This document shows positions 28,012 to 36,652 of a stretch of DNA of 64,000 bases, piece by piece. The number at the start of each line of letters is the position of its first letter. The stretch's first letter is position 1. Position numbers and translations under genes: made by a program. The notes below the pieces were generated by a model. The model searched no databases, was not told the origin of the DNA, and was given only the letters and a program-made list of their open reading frames with translations. Origin of the DNA: Oligoflexia bacterium (lineage in GTDB: Bacteria; Bdellovibrionota; UBA1018); contig JACMQW010000066.1 of NCBI GenBank assembly GCA_014376785.1, positions 1-64,000 of the forward strand, in the 5' to 3' direction.

Positions 28012-28983
28012 ATGAATTCGAAATGGCGATCGCTCTTACTCGTGTTTCTCGCGTCCGGAATCTTTTTTGCGATTTTCGTGGGCGGATCTTACCTGTTTTT
28101 CATGAAGCGAATGGACGGGAACACGACCGCGTCTTCTAAGGGGATGTTCAAAAGCGAAGGGGTCGGCGTTCTCGAGCTCAGCGGAGTCATCATGGACTCT
28201 AAGAAAACTCTGAAGTCGCTCAGACGCTTCGAAGAGAACCCCAATGTGAAGGCGCTGGTCGTTCGGATTAATTCTCCCGGGGGGGCAGTCGCTCCTTCTC
28301 AAGAAATCTACGAAGCGATCAAGCATTTTCCGAAACCAAAAGTCGCGTCGATGTCGAGCGTGGCAGCCAGCGGGGGATATTACGTCGCGGTTGCTACCGA
28401 TAAAATTTTTGCGAATGCGGGCACAATCACGGGTTCGATCGGCGTGATCATGGAATTTGCGAATCTCGAGAAACTCTACGAGTGGGCGAAGATAAAGCGC
28501 TTCTCAATCAAAACCGGGAAGTTCAAAGATTCCGGCGCCGAATACCGCGAAATGAGAGAAGAAGAGCGGGCACTCCTCCAAGGCATGGTCGATGACGTGC
28601 TTCTCCAATTTAAGTCCGCAGTGGCGGAAGGCCGGAAAATGACTTTGGATGAAGTCACTCCGCTTGCAGATGGACGGATTTTTTCGGGTAGCCAAGCGCA
28701 AAAGGCAAAGCTCGTGGACGTTCTGGGCGGGATTGATGATGCGATTGCGGAGGCAGGAAAGCTCGGAGGAATTACGGGGCGCCCGAAAGTGATCGCTGAA
28801 AAGAAAGAGAAAAAAGGGATCTTAGAGATGGTCCAAGACCTGACCCGCGAAGATGATGATGAGAGTGCAGAATCTCGCAGTCAGAACCACCTCGTCTCCT
28901 CGCTCCAAAAGGCCGTGGGACTCGAGAAGATGAGTTCGATGCTAGAGCCAGGGGTTTACTGGATTTGGAAAGGTGCTCTCTAA
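28012..28983 (+). CDS. sppA: Signal peptide peptidase SppA (short form)
   Basis: VRINSPGGAVAPSQEIYEAI, MSSVAASGGYYVA, GTITGSIGVIM. Confidence 0.93.
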   Translation: MNSKWRSLLLVFLASGIFFAIFVGGSYLFFMKRMDGNTTASSKGMFKSEGVGVLELSGVIMDSKKTLKSLRRFEENPNVKALVVRINSPGGAVAPSQEIYEAIKHFPKPKVASMSSVAASGGYYVAVATDKIFANAGTITGSIGVIMEFANLEKLYEWAKIKRFSIKTGKFKDSGAEYREMREEERALLQGMVDDVLLQFKSAVAEGRKMTLDEVTPLADGRIFSGSQAQKAKLVDVLGGIDDAIAEAGKLGGITGRPKVIAEKKEKKGILEMVQDLTREDDDESAESRSQNHLVSSLQKAVGLEKMSSMLEPGVYWIWKGAL

Positions 28984-29067
28984 GGGCGTCTGGGCCGAAT
29001 TCTCTCTTTTTTACCAAGCGCTTTAAGCCGGACATTTTCGACGGGGGATGTTACATCGGCGACTCGA

Positions 29068-30354
29068 ATGAGAAAAGTACCTCGCCTTAAAGCCCTCCAG
29101 ATCCTGACTGATGTCCTCGCCAACGGCCGCCCGCTCGATGAAGCCATCGAAGCATTCTGTACGGGAGGCAACGGCAAAGGGCCTCCGGTGGCTCCAGAGG
29201 ACCGAGGGTGGCTGGTCGAAGTGACGAGCGGGGTTCTTCGGAACCGAGGGCGTCTGGACCTCGCCATCGATGCCTATGCTTTGAAGAAAAAACCTTCCGG
29301 CAAGATTCGTAAAATCCTCGAAATCGCCGTTTATCAGCTCCTCCACCAAGACCGCGTTTTTCCCGCGACGGTGGTTTCCGAGACGGTAGACTTCATTAAA
29401 TCCGAAGAAGGCGAAGCACCGGCAAGGTTTGCAAACGCCCTTCTTCGAAAGATTGCGGATTCGCGTGACGAATGGTCGAGCTTTGCTGCGCCTGAAGCAT
29501 CCGCGCCGATCGCGGAAAAAGCGGCCTGGGCTAACTTACCGGAATGGTGGTGGGGAAAATGGGAAAAAGCTTATGGATTCGAAACCGCGCAGAAAATCGC
29601 GGAAGCCTCGTCCAGCCGTCCTGAGATTTGGTTTAGGCTTCGTCCCGACGCGAAAGACAGCCTGAGTTTTCTGGAGTCTGGACCCGTTCCGGGATCCGCA
29701 AAACAGAAAGAGCAAGCGTCTGCCGGAGAGATTTCTTCGCTTCCCGGTTATGCCGAAGGAAAGTGGATCATCCAAGACCTTGCGAGCCAGATTCTGGAAA
29801 ACCGTTTTGCCGAAATTTTGCGCAGTAAAAACGCAAAATCTAGTCGAGTGCTTGATCGGTGCGCCGCCCCCGGCGGCAAAGCGATTGCCCTCAGTTGGCT
29901 TGGCATGGATGTCACCGCTACCGATACCAATCCCCAGAGAAAAAAATTACTCATGAGTTCGGTCGCTCGCGCGGCCCCCACCGTAAAAGTGGTCGATGAA
30001 AACGAAATGGCCAGTCAGGCTCCTTTTGACGCGGTTTGGATTGATGCTCCTTGCAGTGGATCGGGGATTCTTAGGCGCCACCCAGACGTGCGTTGGTCGA
30101 AAAAACCTGAAGACCTTCTTCCTCTCGTGGCGATTCAGAAAAAGCTGATCGGAGAAGCGTTCAAATTGGTTCCGAAAGGTGGCTTGGTTTTTTACACCGT
30201 CTGCTCTCTTTTTTCGGAAGAAGGCAAAGGGCATCTCGTAGAGGTTTTAGCGAACGCCGATTGTCCGGTTAAAATCCGTGAAGAAATTCTCCTGACTCCG
30301 GCTGGCGAGCCCTCGAGTGACGGATTTTACGGAGTGGTTTTCGAGAGGCTCTGA
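29068..30354 (+). CDS. rsmB: 16S rRNA (cytosine-967-C5)-methyltransferase
   Basis: NusB-like N-terminus; CAAPGGKA, DAPCSGSGILRRHPDVRW. Confidence 0.92.
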   Translation: MRKVPRLKALQILTDVLANGRPLDEAIEAFCTGGNGKGPPVAPEDRGWLVEVTSGVLRNRGRLDLAIDAYALKKKPSGKIRKILEIAVYQLLHQDRVFPATVVSETVDFIKSEEGEAPARFANALLRKIADSRDEWSSFAAPEASAPIAEKAAWANLPEWWWGKWEKAYGFETAQKIAEASSSRPEIWFRLRPDAKDSLSFLESGPVPGSAKQKEQASAGEISSLPGYAEGKWIIQDLASQILENRFAEILRSKNAKSSRVLDRCAAPGGKAIALSWLGMDVTATDTNPQRKKLLMSSVARAAPTVKVVDENEMASQAPFDAVWIDAPCSGSGILRRHPDVRWSKKPEDLLPLVAIQKKLIGEAFKLVPKGGLVFYTVCSLFSEEGKGHLVEVLANADCPVKIREEILLTPAGEPSSDGFYGVVFERL

Positions 30355-30357
30355 GTT

Positions 30358-30945
30358 CTATTTCGTTATCGGAGTTTTCTTCTTTGGGTAAGTGATCTCC
30401 GATTGGCCACTCTCACTGATCGTGGTGGGCAAGACTTCGCTATTTTCGCTTGAGACGTCTGGAGCTTTGCGGATCACTAAATGTTTCGGGGATTTTTTCG
30501 GGTAAGTAATCTCACCCTTAATGTTTTCCCCAGAAAGCGCCGTTTCTGGAGCATGCGTGGAAGAATCCCGAGGTGAATCATGAACCGTAGGAGCGCTGAC
30601 GATCGGTCGGTCTACCGCTTCGGTCGAAAATCCTTCAGACGAATTTTCGCCGTCTGATCCCACGGGATTGCGGAATACCGGTTTCGATGTGGCTCGCGTA
30701 TTCGCTTCTCGCATGCGCTTCGCTAGGGCATTTTTTTTCTCGGTCAAAATTTGTTCTTTTGCCGGGAGCGAAGAGTCTTTCGCTCCCGCGGTTGGGCTTA
30801 GAAAAATTTGGTCGCGTTCATTTTGGGCCTTGGCGACTTCGGTTTCGAGTTCGCTAATTTCTGATTCGGTCGAACCGGAAACGTGGCTCGCACTTAAAAG
30901 CGAATAGGTGAGGAAGGTCAGCAAAGACACGCCGGAAATATTCAT
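30358..30945 (-). CDS. Secreted hypothetical protein with duplicated EITYPKK motif
   Basis: Signal peptide; EITYPKKSPK and EITYPKKKTP. Confidence 0.6.
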   Translation of the reverse strand: MNISGVSLLTFLTYSLLSASHVSGSTESEISELETEVAKAQNERDQIFLSPTAGAKDSSLPAKEQILTEKKNALAKRMREANTRATSKPVFRNPVGSDGENSSEGFSTEAVDRPIVSAPTVHDSPRDSSTHAPETALSGENIKGEITYPKKSPKHLVIRKAPDVSSENSEVLPTTISESGQSEITYPKKKTPITK

Positions 30946-30954
30946 CGTTCCACT

Positions 30955-30985
30955 ATTGTCATTAAGTCTCCCGATACTGTAAAAT
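30955..30985. promoter_or_regulatory. Overlapping face-to-face divergent promoters
   Basis: Plus: TTGTCA 30956-30961, N18, TAAAAT 30980-30985. Minus: TTTACA (complement 30978-30983), N17, GACAAT (complement 30955-30960). Confidence 0.5.
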
Positions 30986-31013
30986 AGAAAGTGGTCATGT
31001 AAAGGGGTTTAGC

Positions 31014-31952
31014 ATGGTCTCTATTCCGGGAAATCTTCTTCGGTTATTTTTGTTACTCATATTCTCATCTACTTCCTATGCGGCCGCACCGCTGAAGGTG
31101 GCTCTTCCGTGTGGTAATAAGCCGTATGTGACCTGCGATGTTTTGAAAAAGCGTCTGATCGAGGGAGATAAGGTTAAAAAACAAGTGGGCTTTCGCACGA
31201 TGGTGGACGAAGTTCTCTCGGGCATTTACGAAGGTAAAATTGACGTGAAAAGTTCCGAGGGTCGGAACGGATCAAGAGTTGCTTTTGAGACGGTTGGGAA
31301 ACCTCCGATTTGTTTGCCCCTAAAGTTAACTGAAAATGCCTGCAAAGATGAGTTTCGGACCAATGTCAAATCGGAGGCTTGCCCGCCGCTCACGAAAGTC
31401 GGACAGATTTCGAGAGATAAATATTTTTACGGGTTGTCCAAATCGACGCGCGGAAGTCTGGAAACGGCGCACATGGCCGGCGGAATGGCGATGGGCATTA
31501 GCAATCAGGCGATTGAGCTTGAGGCTTCTATCACCGCGAACTCACTCGTAGTCAGCGGAACGAGTGGTTGTTACACGCGGGCAAAAATTTTGTTAGATGC
31601 TTTGAAAGCTCAGACCGACGTCAAGCTTCTTGCTCAAGTTGAGGAGTGCGAAGCGAAGGGTACCGACACATGTAGCTCTAAGAAATATTTCGAGTCGGGT
31701 ATGGAGACTCTCCATAGCGCCTACCTTTACCTGGCAAAATGCCAGATGATTGAAGATGCGGCATTGAAAAATCGAAAGTTCGGTCTTGCTTACGTGAGTC
31801 GGATCGAAACAGAAATTGTTCAGGTTTGTTTTGCTCGGCATCGAGGTTATCCCGCAGCGATGAAAGACTGTTACGCGAGTGAGTATGCGAAGTGGATTCG
31901 CATGCGAGCGAAGAATGAATTTCCAAATTTGGTCTCCGTTTGCGGAAACTGA
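31014..31952 (+). CDS. Secreted Cys-containing hypothetical protein (312 aa)
   Basis: Signal peptide; AAAGGGG SD; no recognised domain. Confidence 0.7.
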   Translation: MVSIPGNLLRLFLLLIFSSTSYAAAPLKVALPCGNKPYVTCDVLKKRLIEGDKVKKQVGFRTMVDEVLSGIYEGKIDVKSSEGRNGSRVAFETVGKPPICLPLKLTENACKDEFRTNVKSEACPPLTKVGQISRDKYFYGLSKSTRGSLETAHMAGGMAMGISNQAIELEASITANSLVVSGTSGCYTRAKILLDALKAQTDVKLLAQVEECEAKGTDTCSSKKYFESGMETLHSAYLYLAKCQMIEDAALKNRKFGLAYVSRIETEIVQVCFARHRGYPAAMKDCYASEYAKWIRMRAKNEFPNLVSVCGN

Positions 31953-31957
31953 GGTGA

Positions 31958-33142
31958 ATGATGTCACAGAGTCTTAGAATCCCCTTATTCTTCTTGGCAC
32001 TAACCGGACTGAGCGACGCTCTTTTCATTTCGAATGCCTCGGCGGGACACGCGACCGAATGTGCGATCTTCGTAGGGAGCTCCTGTGATGTTCAAATCTA
32101 TTCGATGCGCCTCTGCAACAAAGTCACATTCAATACGGATTTGTGCGAACAACTCTGTAAAGATCGAAAGCCGATTTGCAATGCGGAAGATTTTGCACCT
32201 TGGATCGACGCGTTTCAGAAAAAAGGCAAAAATGGAATCGACGGTCCGCTGGTAAATCAAGGTGATGATTTCGACTCAAAAGGAGTCCTCACTTACACTT
32301 CGGAGAAAACATTAAGCGTCTGTCGTCGCGATGTGGCTGTCCTCGGCAACAGTGGTTGGAAAAAGGTTTCGGAACAGACCTGTCCGAAGTCTGAAGTCGC
32401 TAGTAGCGAGAGTTGCGACGGCGGAACCGTCTTTAATCCAGACTCACGGCAGTGCGAGTCGGTGAGTGCCAGTGGGGGAACATCCGGTTCCGACTACTCG
32501 AATTTGATTAAACACTCCCAAATGATGACGGCGATGCAAAATCAGCATTTCGGAAATAATCCCGAGATCGACCCGAATGCGGTTCTCTCTGCGGCCACCA
32601 CGACCCAAATGCCAGGACTCACCGCTTTGTCATCGGGTGGAACGGGCACGAACGTAACCTCCGATTTAGGTCATGCTTCATCGCCGTCGAAAGGTTCATC
32701 AAACTCCCGCAGTTCCCCCAATGGTTCTTCGTCCGGATCCTCAGGGGCGGGAATTGGCGTGCTGCCAAGTCACTCAGTCGGTATGAATTCGGCTGCTAAC
32801 TCAGGTGTAAATGAAACCTCATTTGCATCCGCAGATTTCGGCGCAGGTAAAGGATTCGGCGCGAGTGGCTCTGCTGCTGGAACTGGCGGCGTAGGCGCGG
32901 GTAGTGGGACTTCATGGTTTGGTTCTGGGTCGGGGTCCAGTCCCCAGGCGGATGGCGCGGCTTCCGGCGAAGTTTCATTCGCAGGAGGCCGAGGCTTGGC
33001 TTCCAGCGAAGAACCGCTTCAAATCGAAGATCCGGCAAATTACTTCATGCTGAGTGACATCGAAGTGTCTCTCTTCAAACGCGTCACTGCGGCGGTTCGG
33101 AAAAAAGAAAAGTCTCTCGTAATGGCACCTGCCCGTCCTTAA
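31958..33142 (+). CDS. Secreted protein with Cys-rich N-terminus and Ser/Gly-rich linker
   Basis: Signal peptide, low-complexity SSGSSG/GAG region, C-terminal NYFMLSDIEVSLFKRVTAAVRKK. Confidence 0.7.
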   Translation: MMSQSLRIPLFFLALTGLSDALFISNASAGHATECAIFVGSSCDVQIYSMRLCNKVTFNTDLCEQLCKDRKPICNAEDFAPWIDAFQKKGKNGIDGPLVNQGDDFDSKGVLTYTSEKTLSVCRRDVAVLGNSGWKKVSEQTCPKSEVASSESCDGGTVFNPDSRQCESVSASGGTSGSDYSNLIKHSQMMTAMQNQHFGNNPEIDPNAVLSAATTTQMPGLTALSSGGTGTNVTSDLGHASSPSKGSSNSRSSPNGSSSGSSGAGIGVLPSHSVGMNSAANSGVNETSFASADFGAGKGFGASGSAAGTGGVGAGSGTSWFGSGSGSSPQADGAASGEVSFAGGRGLASSEEPLQIEDPANYFMLSDIEVSLFKRVTAAVRKKEKSLVMAPARP

Positions 33143-33151
33143 GACTGGATT

Positions 33152-34624
33152 CTAGCGGTTCTTCAGTAAAATTTTCATCCCCCGACGTAAAAATTCGGTC
33201 GGAGAAAAAGTGTAACGAAGCGGTATTTCCGGCTCGCAGAGCAAGACTTCCTTTTTTGCCCGCGGGTCGCGAGACAAAGGGTCCGTGAGGACGAGGCGGA
33301 GATTCGGCGCAATCGGGGAACTATTCAAATCTCTCTCCGACGTGATCCAGAGGTAAGAGTACTTCAGCCATTCTTTTTCTTTGGAGAGTCCCTTTGAAAA
33401 AAAGCCAAACCATTTCCCGGGAATTTTTCCGGCGATACTGAAGTGGCACCAGTCGCGTCCGACGGCCATCGGGCATCGACCCGAATGAAGACAAGGCCCC
33501 CAAATCCGGTGCGGTGTTTCTTCAATCAATCCTTCTTCAAAAAGGTAATCACGAAGTTGAGAAAGCATTTGCGACGGCATCTTCGCTGCGGGTTCGGCCC
33601 AGAGAATTCCTCCACCGAATTTCAACAGGCTAAAGATGTGAGAAAAAGGTTTGGGGTCGGGTCTGCCATCTCGCATCGGCAAGTACTCATTCAAGGTGTG
33701 ACCGAAGAGGGCGAGTGACACATCATTTTTTTCGCGTAGGACGGTTTGCCAGAGGTCTCCCACTTGGAGGCGTACGGTCACGCGTCCGCGCATTTTCGGG
33801 AAGGATTCGCCGATTTTCCGGAGCAGGCTTTCCCCATCTTTTAGAATGGCAGAGTTTTGGTCGAAGAGAACGAATTCGATTTTAGGCGGCAATTCGCCTT
33901 TTCTAGCCAATAGATTTAACAGCAGGGCGATCGAAGCCGTGGCTGGTCCTGCTCCGAGATCCATAATACGCATGGTTCCGGTCTCGAGACCATGCGCAAC
34001 CGCAGCATCTACCGCTTTCGAATGTTGATTAAAAAGGGCGATGAACTTCGCTCCCTGCAGGGGGAGGAAATACAGCATGTAGCTTGAACGGTATTTACCG
34101 TGGGCGAGGTAATCGGGAAGCTGCTTTGGGCGGTCGTCGGTGAAGAGATCAGACAGATCGCGAATTCCCTTTAAGAAAAACTTTCCATCTTCACTGGTGA
34201 AGGGTTTTCCTTTCCAGCTTTCTTTAGGGGAGTAGTGGTCTTTCACCCATGCTGGCAAGCATTCATCAAAAAACCAGGTCCATGAGGCGGGGAAGTCGAC
34301 TTCGGGTAATACGGGTCCGCCGGTGAATCGAGCATTTTTTTCGTCCCGCGTTTCCATCCTGCGCTGGAATGATTCGTCCGAAGGATCTAAATCATCTGAC
34401 TCCCGTCCACGAGCATTTCTTCGCGTGACCCCGGTTTCCTCGTCGGCCATTTCGTCTTCGTCGCGCGGGATCGGACGAGAGATTTTTCCAGCTGGCCCAA
34501 ACGTTTTTTTACCACGGGGTAAAAATTGCCCACCGCGCGCGGTTGTTGACGCCTCCTCACGGTTCTCTGGGTTCGCGTCTCGGGGCTTTAACTTCATTTT
34601 CAAACGGGTTTTTTCGCGGCTCAT
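33152..34624 (-). CDS. Rsm22/METTL17-like SAM-dependent methyltransferase family protein
   Basis: MDLGAGPATASIA SAM motif; Cys motif CLHSGRCPM...DWCHFS typical of the Rsm22 family. Confidence 0.75.
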   Translation of the reverse strand: MSREKTRLKMKLKPRDANPENREEASTTARGGQFLPRGKKTFGPAGKISRPIPRDEDEMADEETGVTRRNARGRESDDLDPSDESFQRRMETRDEKNARFTGGPVLPEVDFPASWTWFFDECLPAWVKDHYSPKESWKGKPFTSEDGKFFLKGIRDLSDLFTDDRPKQLPDYLAHGKYRSSYMLYFLPLQGAKFIALFNQHSKAVDAAVAHGLETGTMRIMDLGAGPATASIALLLNLLARKGELPPKIEFVLFDQNSAILKDGESLLRKIGESFPKMRGRVTVRLQVGDLWQTVLREKNDVSLALFGHTLNEYLPMRDGRPDPKPFSHIFSLLKFGGGILWAEPAAKMPSQMLSQLRDYLFEEGLIEETPHRIWGPCLHSGRCPMAVGRDWCHFSIAGKIPGKWFGFFSKGLSKEKEWLKYSYLWITSERDLNSSPIAPNLRLVLTDPLSRDPRAKKEVLLCEPEIPLRYTFSPTEFLRRGMKILLKNR

Positions 34625-34715
34625 GCTTTCGCTTAAATTATCACGGGAACGTGTTAAACTGCTAGGATACTCGCATCCAGGACGGAGGCGAACTTTCTAG
34701 AGAAGGAATCTCTCC

Positions 34716-35261
34716 ATGGATAAAAATCAGTCTGATTTCATCCGCACGGCGTCCCGCTCGATTTGGCGGGAGCGATTCACCAAAAACTTTTCTTTCTATT
34801 GCCCGCTTTGCGCCGTTCCTCGCCGGATTGGTTTACATCCGAAACCCGGTCAGCCGGTTCATTTCGCGCAAGTTGGCGTCACCACACTCTTCATCGCAGC
34901 TCTGTCGGTTGAATTTTTTCCCTGGATTGGTTGGAAGGCGCTGGTCGCGTTTATTCCGCTTTGGATGCTTTTTGAGACGGTTTACCGCGCCAAGGTCAGA
35001 GCATCCGTCGCTTGTCGGCAATGCGGTTTTGACCCTTTTCTTTACCTTACTGGGATTGCAAGAGCACGGGGTGCCGTTCGAGAGCATTGGAAGAAGAAGT
35101 TTGAGGAGAAAGGCCTTCCTTTTCCCGATGAAGGCTTGCCAAATAACGCTTCGCATTTTCAGGGCGGCGCGGTGAAAAGGCGAGCGCCATCCGCTCAAAC
35201 CTTAAAAAAGCACGGGAAATCTCCGGCTCGTTCTCGTTCTGTAGATTCGCTCGAGAAATAA
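34716..35261 (+). CDS. Membrane protein with two CxxC zinc-ribbon-like pairs
   Basis: FYCPLCAVPRR and ACRQCGFDP flank hydrophobic segments. Confidence 0.6.
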   Translation: MDKNQSDFIRTASRSIWRERFTKNFSFYCPLCAVPRRIGLHPKPGQPVHFAQVGVTTLFIAALSVEFFPWIGWKALVAFIPLWMLFETVYRAKVRASVACRQCGFDPFLYLTGIARARGAVREHWKKKFEEKGLPFPDEGLPNNASHFQGGAVKRRAPSAQTLKKHGKSPARSRSVDSLEK

Positions 35262-35270
35262 AGCCGAGCC

Positions 35271-35299
35271 TTGACCTCGGACTCAGGCGCCCGTACACC
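35271..35299 (+). promoter_or_regulatory. Promoter TTGACC-N17-TACACC placed for a leaderless ssb mRNA
   Basis: ATG at 35307 starts 7 nt after the -10; ORF-track TTG start is the -35 box. Confidence 0.55.
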
Positions 35300-35306
35300 C
35301 TCAGGC

Positions 35307-35903
35307 ATGTCAGTAAATAAAGTCATTCTGGTGGGGCGACTCGGTCAAAATCCGGAGGTTCGGTATACTCCGAGCGGTTCTGCAGTTGCGAATTTCAGTG
35401 TCGCAACCAATGAATCTTGGTCGGATAAGAGTGGGCAGAAGCAAGAACGGACCGAATGGCACCGGATTGTGGCTTGGGGAAAGCTTGCTGAGCTTTGTAA
35501 CCAGTACCTACAAAAAGGTCGCCAGTGCTACGTCGAAGGACGTCTGCAGACCCGCTCTTGGCAAGATAAAGACGGTCAAACGAAATATTCTACCGAAGTC
35601 CAAGCGACGACGGTTCAGTTCCTGGGTGGCAATGCTGGCGAAGGCAAAGCAATGAACGAAGCTCCGAACGCAAATTACGGCGGCGATCACGCTGGCGCGA
35701 GCTTCGGGGGCGCGGCTGGGAACGGCAGCTTCGGAGGTGCCTCTGGCGGCGGAAATAAATTCGCCATCTCCGGTGGTGGAAATAAAATGGGTAACGCGAA
35801 CTCCGGAAACTTCGGAAATGGCGCGAACGAACCTTCCGGCGGTGGCTTTGGAATGGGAGCTCCTTCGGAGCCTTCCTTCACTGAAGACGACATTCCATTC
35901 TGA
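35307..35903 (+). CDS. ssb: Single-stranded DNA-binding protein
   Basis: [24 protein letters not shown]; Gly-rich linker; acidic tip EDDIPF. Confidence 0.96.
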   Translation: MSVNKVILVGRLGQNPEVRYTPSGSAVANFSVATNESWSDKSGQKQERTEWHRIVAWGKLAELCNQYLQKGRQCYVEGRLQTRSWQDKDGQTKYSTEVQATTVQFLGGNAGEGKAMNEAPNANYGGDHAGASFGGAAGNGSFGGASGGGNKFAISGGGNKMGNANSGNFGNGANEPSGGGFGMGAPSEPSFTEDDIPF

Positions 35904-36643
35904 TGCGTGCACTGATCGTCGTACCCACTTATAATGAAAGAGAGAACATTCGACCTTTGGTGGAAGCGATCCTCGCTTCCACCCCGAACTCTATTGACGT
36001 TCTCGTTGTGGATGACAACTCCCCCGATGGGACCGGCGGGGAAGCAGATCGCCTTGCGCAAGAGAATTCGCCTCGAGTCTATGTCCTCCATCGAGAGAAG
36101 AAGCTCGGTCTCGGCACCGCTTACGTGAATGGGTTTCGCTGGGGGCTTGCTCGCGCGGACTATGAAGCGTTCATCGAAATGGATGCGGATTTTTCCCACC
36201 ATCCGACTTACCTCGGCACCATGCTTGCGACCCTTGCTCGCGCCGATGTCGCGATTGGGTCGCGCTACGTGGACGGAGGAGGCACGAAAAATTGGGGGTT
36301 GGGCCGAAAGATCTTATCTAGGGGCGGGAGTGTCTATTCTCGAATGATTCTAGGGGCACCCATCCGGGATTTCACCGGTGGTTTTAATGGCTGGAGACGC
36401 GCGGTATTGAATGCCGTCGATCTGGAAACCCTTCGCAGCGATGGGTACTCTTTTCAGATCGAATTGAAATACCGGGCCTTTTTAAAGCATTTCCGTACGG
36501 AAGAGTTTCCGATTATTTTCGAAGACAGGAAAGTCGGTGAATCGAAAATGAATCGCCGGATCGTATTTGAAGCGCTGGCCCGTGTTTGGAGCTTCCGTAT
36601 GAATGCGCGCAAGTTCTTGACGGCCTTACCAACGACTCCATAA
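35903..36643 (+). CDS. Polyprenol monophosphomannose synthase-like GT2
   Basis: VVPTYNERENI, VDDNSPDGTG, EMDADFSHHP, RDFTGGFNGWRR. Confidence 0.9.
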   Translation: MRALIVVPTYNERENIRPLVEAILASTPNSIDVLVVDDNSPDGTGGEADRLAQENSPRVYVLHREKKLGLGTAYVNGFRWGLARADYEAFIEMDADFSHHPTYLGTMLATLARADVAIGSRYVDGGGTKNWGLGRKILSRGGSVYSRMILGAPIRDFTGGFNGWRRAVLNAVDLETLRSDGYSFQIELKYRAFLKHFRTEEFPIIFEDRKVGESKMNRRIVFEALARVWSFRMNARKFLTALPTTP

Positions 36644-36646
36644 GCT
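36617..36646 (+). promoter_or_regulatory. Candidate promoter TTGACG-N18-TAAGCT for the L,D-transpeptidase gene
   Basis: 6 nt between the -10 and ATG 36653; lies in the 3' end of the upstream CDS. Confidence 0.35.
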
Positions 36647-36652
36647 GGGCGC

